A DNA stretch of 64,000 nt from Bradyrhizobium barranii subsp. apii (GTDB lineage Bacteria > Pseudomonadota > Alphaproteobacteria > Rhizobiales > Xanthobacteraceae), in assembly GCF_011516635.5 (NCBI RefSeq), contig NZ_CP096255.1, forward strand, positions 5,144,501-5,208,500, in the 5' to 3' direction. A program made the position numbers and the translations under genes. How positions within the stretch are numbered: position 1 is the first letter of the stretch; each line of letters begins with the position of its first letter. The notes below the pieces were generated by a model that was not told the DNA's origin, did not search any database, and worked only from the letters and a program-made list of their open reading frames with translations. Below, one piece after another: positions 1 to 8,581 of the stretch.

Positions 1-22
1 GGAGAACTGAGCGCCAACTGCC

Positions 23-109
23 GTGTCCTCTCGCTTTGTGCGCGATCTCTTCAGTTTTCTGATCGACACATTCGTCACGGGGATGGGGCGACTGCTGCTG
101 CGGGAGTGA
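23..109 (+). CDS. possible small protein ORF (28 aa, GTG start)
   Basis: A GTG-started ORF of 28 codons lies in frame after a TGA at 8-10. The product is amphipathic, with a hydrophobic centre (FSFLIDTFVTGMG) flanked by arginines, and ends at a TGA that overlaps the GTG start of the next small ORF (GTGA, 106-109). Read end to end, the two ORFs resemble one small membrane protein of about 60 residues interrupted by a frame change. No family is recognised. It could equally be non-coding sequence, as the start codon is weak and no clear ribosome binding site is seen. Confidence 0.3.
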   Translation: MSSRFVRDLFSFLIDTFVTGMGRLLLRE

Positions 110-207
110 ACGAGTACGATCCGCCCGAGATTTTGGCCCTCGTCATCGGGCTGGCGTTCTGGGCGCTCCTCATTTCCCTCGTCTGGGCCGTGAAGCTGGG
201 GTGGTAG
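106..207 (+). CDS. possible small single-span membrane protein (33 aa, GTG start)
   Basis: This 33-codon ORF starts with GTG overlapping the stop of the preceding ORF by 4 bases. After an acidic N-terminus (NEYDPPE) about 20 of the remaining residues form one hydrophobic segment (ILALVIGLAFWALLISLVWA), followed by a basic KLGW end. This is a typical layout for a tiny inner-membrane protein. It may be co-translated with the ORF before it, or the two may be halves of one gene split by a frameshift. No function can be assigned. Confidence 0.4.
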   Translation: MNEYDPPEILALVIGLAFWALLISLVWAVKLGW

Positions 208-216
208 GGCGCGCCG

Positions 217-435
217 CTATTCGTCGTCGGAGAATTCCGAGAAGATCGCGCGCGTCAGGCGCCAGCCGCGCGGCTTTGCCCGTTTCGCAGGTTCTCCGGC
301 GGCGTGCTTGACGAAGACGGGCTTGCTTTCCTTGCCGCGCTGGGGCGGCGGCCAATGCGCAAGGTGCGTGCCAGTGGTCTCGCTGGCGCGCAAGAACGTC
401 GATGACAGACCTTTGCGGTCGGATGAGCCTTTCAT
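217..435 (-). CDS. conserved-looking small basic hypothetical protein (72 aa)
   Basis: The reading frame is open for 112 codons, but the ATG at 435 is preceded by a good Shine-Dalgarno (CAGGAGAA, about 7 bases away), giving a 72-residue protein. It is polar and basic (GLSSTFLRASETTGTH, KHAAGEPAKRAKPRGWR) with an acidic tail (SEFSDDE). There is no signal peptide or membrane segment. It is transcribed away from glmS; the 220 bases between them must hold both promoters. The function is unknown; the clean RBS and protein-like composition argue that it is real. Confidence 0.6.
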   Translation of the reverse strand: MKGSSDRKGLSSTFLRASETTGTHLAHWPPPQRGKESKPVFVKHAAGEPAKRAKPRGWRLTRAIFSEFSDDE

Positions 436-655
436 GGCCTTATTCTCCTGTCCCGGAATCGTTGGCCAAACTTGTTGACAAGGAGTTAATGCGCGCGGTT
501 TAAGGCCGGCCAATTCGACGCAGTCGAAGCCGGATGCGAAACGGTGCTGTCTCAATCAGCAATAATTATTGAGTATCTGGTTCCTTAGGAACTTCGCTAA
601 AGACCGAGCGGATCGTTTAGGCGATTTTTCGACGATTTGGGGGATATTGATCCGC
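436..655. promoter_or_regulatory. divergent intergenic region upstream of glmS
   Basis: These 220 bases separate the divergent 72-aa gene and glmS. Two small dyads are visible: CTCAAT at 551-556 with ATTGAG at 568-573 around an AT-rich centre, and GTTCC-TTA-GGAAC at 580-592. A GGGGG tract 12 bases before the glmS ATG could act as a distant ribosome binding site. No glmS ribozyme fold was recognised, as expected outside Firmicutes. Promoter elements could not be assigned with confidence. Confidence 0.3.
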
Positions 656-2482
<1,827 letters not shown>

Positions 2483-2504
2483 GCAGAAGGGATCAGGCCG
2501 GAAC

Positions 2505-2542
2505 GCTAGGTAGTCTTCCAAAACCTGCTAGAAGACCCTAGC
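2505..2542 (+). terminator. stem-loop downstream of glmS
   Basis: GCTAGG (2505-2510) pairs with CCTAGC (2537-2542), and GTCTTC (2513-2518) with GAAGAC (2531-2536). A two-base bulge lies between and the 12-base loop is AT-rich. It begins 22 bases after the glmS stop. There is no proper U-run behind it, so it may be a weak terminator or a 3'-end stabiliser. Confidence 0.45.
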
Positions 2543-2571
2543 TTGAGTGCAGCGACCGACCTGGAACCCGA

Positions 2572-3342
2572 ATGACCCCCCGCGACGACGCGCCTGCGCC
2601 GCTTGATCCCATCCCGGAACCGCATACCGGCCTGATGGGCCGCTTCCGCAATTATTTTCTGACCGGCCTCGTCGTGACGGGGCCAATTGCCATCACGCTG
2701 TATCTGGTCTGGTGGTTCGTCACCTGGGTTGACGGCGTGGTGCGGCCGTTCGTGCCGCTGGCCTACCGGCCCGAAACCTATCTGCCGTATGTCGTTCCAG
2801 GTTGGGGACTGATTGTCGCATTCTTCACGCTGACGCTGGTCGGCTTCCTCGCGGCCAACCTGATCGGCCGGACGCTGGTCGATATCGGCGAAACCTTCCT
2901 CGGCCGCATCCCGGCGGTGCGCGCCATCTATCGCGGCCTGAAGCAGGTGTTCGAGACGCTGTTCTCGGGCAAGGGCTCGAGCTTCCGCAAAGTCGGCCTG
3001 GTCGAGTTTCCGTCGCCGGGAATGTGGTCGATCGTGCTGATCTCGCAGTCGCCGAATGAAGAGGTCGCGCGCAGCCTGCCGGGGCAGGAGGAGCACGTCT
3101 CCGTATTCCTGCCGTGCTCGCCGAACCCGACCACGGGCTTCTTCTTCTACGTGCCCAAGAGCAAGATCGTCGAAGTCGACATGAGCACCGAGGACGCCGC
3201 GACCCTGATCATGTCGGCCGGCGTGGTGCAGCCGGGCTTGGCGCCGGACCCGAAGAAGGCCGCCGCGCTCGCGGGCATGGCGAACGCCGCGCGCATCGCC
3301 AACGCGTCGGCGCTCCAGCCCCAGCCTGCGAAGGTGGAGTAG
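2572..3342 (+). CDS. DUF502 family transmembrane protein
   Basis: This 256-aa protein has the layout of the DUF502 membrane family. A short cytosolic N-terminus is followed by a hydrophobic segment at about residues 25-48 (LTGLVVTGPIAITLYLVWW), a loop rich in prolines and tyrosines, and a second segment at about 78-98 (GWGLIVAFFTLTLVGFLAA). The conserved region after it (IPAVRAIYRGLKQVFETLF, then VEFPSPGMWSIVLIS and PTTGFFFYVPKS) is the family core. The C-terminus is an alanine-rich tail. The biochemical function of the family is not established. The gene begins 89 bases after glmS and could be read from its transcript, although a hairpin lies between them. Confidence 0.85.
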   Translation: MTPRDDAPAPLDPIPEPHTGLMGRFRNYFLTGLVVTGPIAITLYLVWWFVTWVDGVVRPFVPLAYRPETYLPYVVPGWGLIVAFFTLTLVGFLAANLIGRTLVDIGETFLGRIPAVRAIYRGLKQVFETLFSGKGSSFRKVGLVEFPSPGMWSIVLISQSPNEEVARSLPGQEEHVSVFLPCSPNPTTGFFFYVPKSKIVEVDMSTEDAATLIMSAGVVQPGLAPDPKKAAALAGMANAARIANASALQPQPAKVE

Positions 3343-3447
3343 GGCCATTCCCGTTTCGGATGGCCGCATTCACGCAAGCACTTTCGTCCTCTGCTAGTCT
3401 TCCGGTTGAATTGAGCGCCTCGCTCGGAATTCGACCTGGAGTGCATG

Positions 3448-4305
3448 ATGACGAAGACCATTGCGATCCTCGCGCCCGGCGCCATGGGCAGCGCCGTGGC
3501 CCGCCGCCTCGGCGAAAACGGTGCGCGCGTGCTGACATCGTTGAAGGGGCGCAGCGAGGCGACGCAAAAGCGCGCCGCGGATGCCGGCATGATCGGCGCC
3601 GAGGACGACGCGATCGTGGAGGCCGACATCATCCTTTCGATCGTGCCGCCGGGCGAAGCCGTGGCTTTGGCCGAACGCCTGGCCGCGCTGATCGTCCGGC
3701 GCGAGAAGAAGCCCATCGTCGTCGACTGCAACGCGGTCAATGTCGATACCGTTCAAAGAATCGAGGAGATCATCGGCTCGGCGCAGGCGCCGTTCGTCGA
3801 TGGCGGCATCATCGGCTTCCCGCCGCAGCCCGGCAGCAAGAGCCCGGCTTTCTACCTGTCCGGCGAGTACGCTGGGGATCTCGCGGTGCTGAAGGATCTC
3901 GGGCTCGACGTGCGGATTGTCGAGGGACCCGTCGGCGCGGCCTCCGCGCTGAAGATGTCCTATGCCGGTATCGTCAAGGGCCTGGCCGGCATCGGCTCGG
4001 CCATGGTGGTCGCGGCCACGAAAGCGGGCGCGGCCGATGCGCTGCGCGACGAGCTCGCGCTGAGCCAGCCCGCGGTCCTGGCCCGGCTCGAAGTCGCGCT
4101 GCCGGACATGATCCCGAAGGCCTATCGCTGGGTCGCGGAGATGCGGGAGATCTCGGGTTTCCTCGGGCCCGACCATCCGGCGAGCCAGATCTACGAAGGC
4201 TTTGCACGCTGGTTCGAGCACCTCGCCGCGGATGCGAATGGCGAAGCGGTGGATGCGGCACTGCTGAAGGCCTTCGCAGCGCGTGTCGCGCAGAAGAAGG
4301 CCTGA
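3448..4305 (+). CDS. NAD(P)-dependent oxidoreductase, beta-hydroxyacid dehydrogenase-like with DUF1932 C-terminus
   Basis: The N-terminal half is a Rossmann fold of the 3-hydroxyisobutyrate / 6-phosphogluconate dehydrogenase type (IAILAPGAMGSAVARRL). VDGGIIGFPPQ around residue 120 occupies the substrate-binding position, and LKMSYAGIVKG places the catalytic-type lysine of this superfamily near 170. The C-terminal helical half matches the DUF1932 pattern that accompanies such domains. Two ATGs lie in tandem; the GGAG at 3438-3441 is spaced better for the second (3448), giving 285 aa. The substrate is unknown. The gene stands alone, with a convergent neighbour 28 bases away. Confidence 0.8.
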   Translation: MTKTIAILAPGAMGSAVARRLGENGARVLTSLKGRSEATQKRAADAGMIGAEDDAIVEADIILSIVPPGEAVALAERLAALIVRREKKPIVVDCNAVNVDTVQRIEEIIGSAQAPFVDGGIIGFPPQPGSKSPAFYLSGEYAGDLAVLKDLGLDVRIVEGPVGAASALKMSYAGIVKGLAGIGSAMVVAATKAGAADALRDELALSQPAVLARLEVALPDMIPKAYRWVAEMREISGFLGPDHPASQIYEGFARWFEHLAADANGEAVDAALLKAFAARVAQKKA

Positions 4306-4333
4306 CCGTCCAGTCCGACGTCACGGCGATGGA

Positions 4334-4855
4334 TCACTCGCCGTGCACTGAAACCGACTCCAGAAAACCCTGGATGTCCCGGTCGCGTCTCAGGCGCACG
4401 ACCGGGACATCGGGGCCATATTGAAGGCGCTCGGCCTCGATGACGGGCACGCGCTCGGTGTCGTAGCGCCACGCCTCCTTCATCAGTTTCCAGTCGAACT
4501 GTTCCGGACATCCCTCGGGCAGATCGGGTCGCGTCGTGTCGCGATCGAACGCGGAGCGCCAGAGAATGCGCCACTGGCAGAGCCAGCGTGGGCGGTCGAT
4601 GACGACCAGGGTGTCGGCACGCGCAAGCGTGAGATCGAAGGCGAGCCCCGAGAAGCTGCCGTCGATGACCCATGCGTCGCCCGCGATCTCCTCCGCGACG
4701 CGTAGACGGAAGCTGGCCTTGTCGGATGGCTTCCATCCCGGCCGCCAGTAGAGCACGTCGAGATGCACCACGGGCAGTCCAAGCTTCCGCCCGAGACTTC
4801 GGGAGAGGCTCGTCTTTCCGCTTCCCTGAGAACCGACGACGATGACCCTGCGCAT
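4334..4855 (-). CDS. P-loop NTPase, adenylate kinase-like (topology modulation / FlaR-type)
   Basis: This 173-aa soluble protein opens directly with a Walker A motif (VIVVGSQGSGKTSLSRSLG), followed by the short-chain kinase pattern LPVVHLDVLYWRPGWKPSD and WVIDGSF typical of the small adenylate-kinase-like proteins annotated as topology modulation proteins. R-W and D-R residues near DRPRWLCQWR and VRLRRDRDIQGFLE fit the lid and arginine positions of that group. Neither the substrate nor a topological role has been shown for most members. It is convergent with the preceding oxidoreductase and begins 67 bases from a palindromic repeat. Confidence 0.75.
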   Translation of the reverse strand: MRRVIVVGSQGSGKTSLSRSLGRKLGLPVVHLDVLYWRPGWKPSDKASFRLRVAEEIAGDAWVIDGSFSGLAFDLTLARADTLVVIDRPRWLCQWRILWRSAFDRDTTRPDLPEGCPEQFDWKLMKEAWRYDTERVPVIEAERLQYGPDVPVVRLRRDRDIQGFLESVSVHGE

Positions 4856-4922
4856 GAGCGCAAGGTTTCATAAAGTCGACCGCGGCGAAAGGGTGAGTCT
4901 TCTGAATCGGCTCTATCCACTT

Positions 4923-5002
4923 CGTCATTGCGAGCGCAGCGAAGCAATCCAGCCTGTCTCCGTGGGAAGATTCTGGATTGCTTCGCTGCGCTCGCAATGA
5001 CG
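4923..5002. repeat. intergenic palindromic repeat, perfect 30-bp arms
   Basis: The arm at 4923-4952 begins CGTCATTGCGAGCGCAGC and ends AAGCAATCCAG. It is exactly complementary to 4973-5002, with a 20-base spacer between. As RNA it would form a very stable hairpin on either strand. This type of sequence is dispersed between genes in Bradyrhizobium and related genomes. It lies between divergent genes, directly before the panE-like gene. A MITE or REP-like origin is inference. Confidence 0.9.
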
Positions 5003-5071
5003 GGGAGGAGACGCCGCACGCCCCGTCTGCTATCGTTTCTGCGGAGACAGATGGATGCAATCGGAGTTCGA

Positions 5072-6000
5072 ATGAGAGTGCTGGTGATCGGCGCAGGCGC
5101 GCTTGGAGGCTATTACGGAGCTCGCCTGGTCCGAGCGGGCGGCGACGTGACCTTTCTGGTGCGAGCGAAGCGTGCCGAGCAATTGCGGCGGAATGGATTG
5201 CAGGTCGCGAGTCCGCATGGCGACTTTGCCGTACAGCCGAAGATCATCTTGGCAGACGATCTCAAGGAGACATTCGACGTCGTGCTCGTCGGGGTGAAAT
5301 CCTACTCGCTCGACGATGCGATGGCCCAGTTTGCCCGGCAGTTGGCGCCGATACGATGATCCTGCCGATCCTCAACGGGTTGAAACATATCGACACCTTG
5401 ACCGCGAAGTTCGGTGCAGCGCGCGTCCTCGGCGGGTTGGCGAACGTCAGCGCCGGCCTCGATGCGGATGGTCGTGTCGTTCAGTTCATGGCCAATCAGA
5501 CCATCGTCTTCGGCGAGACCAACGGGGCGCTGAGCGAGCGTGCGCTCGCGCTGGAAACATTGCTCCATGTCCCCGGCATCGACGTGCGCGCCAGCGAAGC
5601 GATCATGCAGGACATGTGGGAAAAGTTCGTCCAGCTCAGCACGCTCGCTGGCATCACTTGCCTGATGCGCGCAAGTATCGGCGACATCCTGGCGGTGCCG
5701 AACGGCGAGCAGTCCATTTTCCGGCTGTTCGCGGAATGCTGTGCCGTTGCAACGGCGTCGGGTTTTGAGCCGCGCGCTCCGTTCATCGAGTTTGACCGAA
5801 AGCTCTTCACCACCTTGGACTCGCCGCTCAAGGCCTCGATGTTGCGCGATATCGAGCGTGGTTCGGTTACCGAAGCGGAGCATATCCTGGGCGATATGGC
5901 CAATCGCGCCCGCACGCTCGGTATCGATACGCCGCTGCTGGATCTGGCCCGCGCGCATGTGGCGGCTTATGAGGTCGGACGCCGAAGAGCAGCAGGCTAA
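5072..6000 (+). pseudogene. panE: 2-dehydropantoate 2-reductase (ApbA/PanE family), interrupted by a one-base frameshift
   Basis: The family reduces 2-dehydropantoate to pantoate with NADPH in coenzyme A synthesis, although many members act on other 2-oxoacids. The first part (from ATG 5072, GGAG 7 bases upstream) reads MRVLVIGAGALGGYYGARL and continues through VLVGVKSYSLDDAMAQFA, then stops at 5357-5359. From there the family sequence resumes in the next frame (GADTMILPILNGLKH, then the C-terminal helical domain) up to 6000. Adding one C to the CCC at 5334-5336 restores FAPAVGADTM and one 309-aa frame of normal length. No other damage is seen, so a sequencing error is as likely as a young pseudogene. 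The stop overlaps that of convergent recG by 3 bases. Confidence 0.85.
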
Positions 6001-8105
6001 CCCGCCCCGATCAGCGGGATCGCTTCGTCCCGCTCGTAGAGATACAGCAGGCACCGTAGCGCCTCGCCGCGCTCGCCCTTCAGCTTCGGATCGTCTTTGA
6101 GGATCCGCAGCGCCTCGTCTCTAGCCTGGGTGATGAGCTGGCCGTGCACCTCCGACCGCGCGATGCGGTAGCCCGGCAGGCCGCTCTGGCGCACGCCGAG
6201 CACATCGCCTTCGCCGCGCAGCTTCAAATCTTCCTCGGCGATGCGAAAACCGTCGGTGGTCTCGCGGATCACCTTCAGACGTGCCTTCGACATCTCGCCA
6301 AGCGGCTCCGAGTAGAGAAGGAGGCAGGTCGAGGCTTCCGAGCCGCGACCGATGCGGCCGCGCAACTGGTGCAGCTGGGCAAGGCCAAACCGTTCGGCGT
6401 TCTCGATCACCATGATGGTCGCGGCCGGCACGTCGACGCCGACCTCGACCACGGTGGTCGCAACCAGAAGGCCGATCTCATGGGCGGCGAACTGGCCCAT
6501 CACGCGGTCCTTCTCGGTGCCCTTCATCTGGCCGTGGACGAGGCCGACGCGGTCGCCGAAACGCTTTTGCAAGCTCTCGAAGCGTTTGGTCGCATTGGTC
6601 AGGTGCTCGGTGCCTTCGGCCTCGGATTCCTCGACCAGCGGGCAGATCCAGTAGACCAGCTTGCCCGCCTCCAAGGCCCGGCCGATGCTGTCCGTGACCT
6701 CATTGAGGCGGCTCATCGATATGGTGCGGGTCTCGATCGGCTGGCGGCCGGCGGGCTTCTCGCGCAACTCGGAGATGTCCATGTCGCCGAAATAGGTTAG
6801 CACCAGCGTGCGCGGGATCGGCGTCGCACTCAGCACCAGCACATCGACGGCGGCGCCCTTCGAGGTCAGCGCGAGGCGTTCGCGCACCCCGAACCGATGC
6901 TGCTCGTCGACGACGGCCAGGGCGAGATCGTTGAAGATCACGTCGTCCTGGATCAGCGCATGGGTGCCGACGAGGAGATTGATCTCGCCGGCTTCGAGTT
7001 GTGCCAACAGCTCGCGCCGCTCCTTGCCCTTCTCGCGGCCGGTGAGGATGGCCACGCGCAGCCCTGCGCGCTCCGCGAGCGGGGCGATGGTCTTGATGTG
7101 CTGCCGCGCCAAAATTTCCGTCGGCGCCATCAGCGCGGCCTGCTTGCCGACTTCGGCGACGGCGGCGGCCGCCAGCAGCGCCACCACGGTTTTGCCCGAG
7201 CCGACATCGCCCTGAAGCAGGCGCAGCATGCGCACGGGTTGTTGCAGATCGTTCGCGATCGCGGCGGTCGCTTCTCGCTGCGACGACGTCAATGCATAGG
7301 GCAGGGCGTCGATGATCTTGTTGCGCAAGTGACCGTCGCCGGCGTTGCGGACGCCGGCCGGGCGGCGCAATTGCGCGCGGATCAGGGCCAGCGCGAGCTG
7401 GCCGGCCAAAAGCTCGTCGAAGGCGAGGCGCGACCAGTAGGGCTTTTCGGGCAGGATGTCGGTGAGCTCGACCGGCTGATGCACGCGGCTGAGCGCCTCG
7501 GTGACCGTCGGAAAACTGCAGCGGCGCATCACCTCCGGGCTGATCCATTCCGGCAGGGCGGGCAGCTTCTGCAGCGCTTGCGCGACCGCGCGTCGCAGCG
7601 AGCCGAGCGCCAGACCCGTGGTCAGCGGATAGACCGGGTCGATGCCCGAGAGCTTCGAGATCGCCTCTTCGTCGAGCACGCGGTCGGGATGCACGATCTG
7701 CGGGATGCCGTCATACATCTGCAGTGTGCCCGAGACGTAGCGCTTCTCGCCCATCGGCAGCAGCTTTTCGACATAGCCGGGCTTGGCGCGGAAGAAGGTC
7801 AGCACGACGTCGCCGGTGTCGTCGCTGGCGTAGACGAGATAGGGCGCCCGGGCGTTGCGCGGCGGAGGCGGGCGATGGCGATCGACGGTGACCTCCAGCG
7901 TCACCATGGTTCCCTGGACGGCGTCGCGGATCTTTGGCCGCGCACGGCGGTCGATGACCTGGCTCGGCAAATGCAGCAGCAGGTCAATCAGGCGCGGCGT
8001 CTCATTGCGGCTGAGCAGGTACTGCAGCAGCTTGTCCTGCTTCGGACCGACGCCGGGCAGGCTGGTCACGGGAGCAAACAGCGGATTGAGCAGGCTGGGG
8101 CGCAT
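5997..8105 (-). CDS. recG: ATP-dependent DNA helicase RecG
   Basis: RecG reverses stalled replication forks and migrates branched DNA. The 702-aa product has the N-terminal wedge/OB domain (LPGVGPKQDKLLQYLL, then VTLEVTVDRHRPPPP) and a superfamily 2 motor: Walker A in GDVGSGKTVVALLAA, the DEQH box in VVDEQHRFGVRERL, motif III LSATPIPRTL, then motifs V-VI (ATTVVEVGVDVPAAT and QLRGRIGRG). The TRG-like C-terminal region with ARSEVHGQLI is present. It is transcribed towards the panE-like gene and diverges from sdhE-mfd. The recG / sdhE / mfd arrangement is common in Rhizobiales. Confidence 0.97.
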   Translation of the reverse strand: MRPSLLNPLFAPVTSLPGVGPKQDKLLQYLLSRNETPRLIDLLLHLPSQVIDRRARPKIRDAVQGTMVTLEVTVDRHRPPPPRNARAPYLVYASDDTGDVVLTFFRAKPGYVEKLLPMGEKRYVSGTLQMYDGIPQIVHPDRVLDEEAISKLSGIDPVYPLTTGLALGSLRRAVAQALQKLPALPEWISPEVMRRCSFPTVTEALSRVHQPVELTDILPEKPYWSRLAFDELLAGQLALALIRAQLRRPAGVRNAGDGHLRNKIIDALPYALTSSQREATAAIANDLQQPVRMLRLLQGDVGSGKTVVALLAAAAVAEVGKQAALMAPTEILARQHIKTIAPLAERAGLRVAILTGREKGKERRELLAQLEAGEINLLVGTHALIQDDVIFNDLALAVVDEQHRFGVRERLALTSKGAAVDVLVLSATPIPRTLVLTYFGDMDISELREKPAGRQPIETRTISMSRLNEVTDSIGRALEAGKLVYWICPLVEESEAEGTEHLTNATKRFESLQKRFGDRVGLVHGQMKGTEKDRVMGQFAAHEIGLLVATTVVEVGVDVPAATIMVIENAERFGLAQLHQLRGRIGRGSEASTCLLLYSEPLGEMSKARLKVIRETTDGFRIAEEDLKLRGEGDVLGVRQSGLPGYRIARSEVHGQLITQARDEALRILKDDPKLKGERGEALRCLLYLYERDEAIPLIGAG

Positions 8106-8131
8106 CAGGCGAATCTAGGATCGTTTCGGCC

Positions 8132-8163
8132 CGTCATGCCCGGCTTTATGCCGGGCATCCACG
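8132..8163. repeat. half-copy of a CGTCATGCCCGG-type palindromic repeat
   Basis: The 32 bases contain a perfect 9-bp stem (ATGCCCGGC / GCCGGGCAT) around TTTAT and match, with few differences, each arm of the inverted repeat at 30385-30470. It lies in the divergent gap between recG and sdhE, 27 bases from the recG start codon. It is part of a dispersed intergenic family, not a gene. Confidence 0.75.
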
Positions 8164-8290
8164 GCTTTTTTCGCGGCGCCCGCGCGGGCAGCGGGCCATG
8201 CCAAATCGAGGGCTGACAGGGGCGGTCCGAGTGGCTATATCACCCCGGCCCGGCACGTCCGGGCTTTCTGCGTTTGACTGGATCTGAGAC

Positions 8291-8581
8291 ATGACGGGAA
8301 CGACACGATCGAGCAACGGGCTGGACGATCGCCGCAAGCGGCTTCTGTTCCGCTGCTGGCACCGCGGCACGCGCGAGATGGACCTGATCCTGGGCCGCTT
8401 CGCGGATGCCGAGATCGGCAATCTGTCCGATGACGAGCTGACCGAGCTCGAGACCCTGCTCGAGGAGTCCGATCCCGATCTCTATGCCGCCATCACCGGT
8501 GACAAGGTGCTGCCAGCTGATGTCACCGGCGCGCTGTTTGCCCGCATCAAGGCGTTCCCGATTACGGACGGCGATTTATGA
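8291..8581 (+). CDS. sdhE: succinate dehydrogenase assembly factor SdhE (DUF339)
   Basis: SdhE-type proteins promote covalent attachment of FAD to the flavoprotein subunit of succinate dehydrogenase. The 96-aa product carries the family signature RGTREMDLILGRFA, in which RG..E is the conserved surface, within a small helical fold (RRKRLLFRCWHRG, then LSDDELTELETLLEESDPDLY). The TGA overlaps the mfd start (ATGA at 8578-8581), implying translational coupling, the usual arrangement in these genomes. No sdh genes are in the window. Confidence 0.92.
   Translation: MTGTTRSSNGLDDRRKRLLFRCWHRGTREMDLILGRFADAEIGNLSDDELTELETLLEESDPDLYAAITGDKVLPADVTGALFARIKAFPITDGDL

Noticed and set aside
436..655. glmS ribozyme/riboswitch
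   Set aside because: No matching core seen, and the element is not expected outside Gram-positive lineages.
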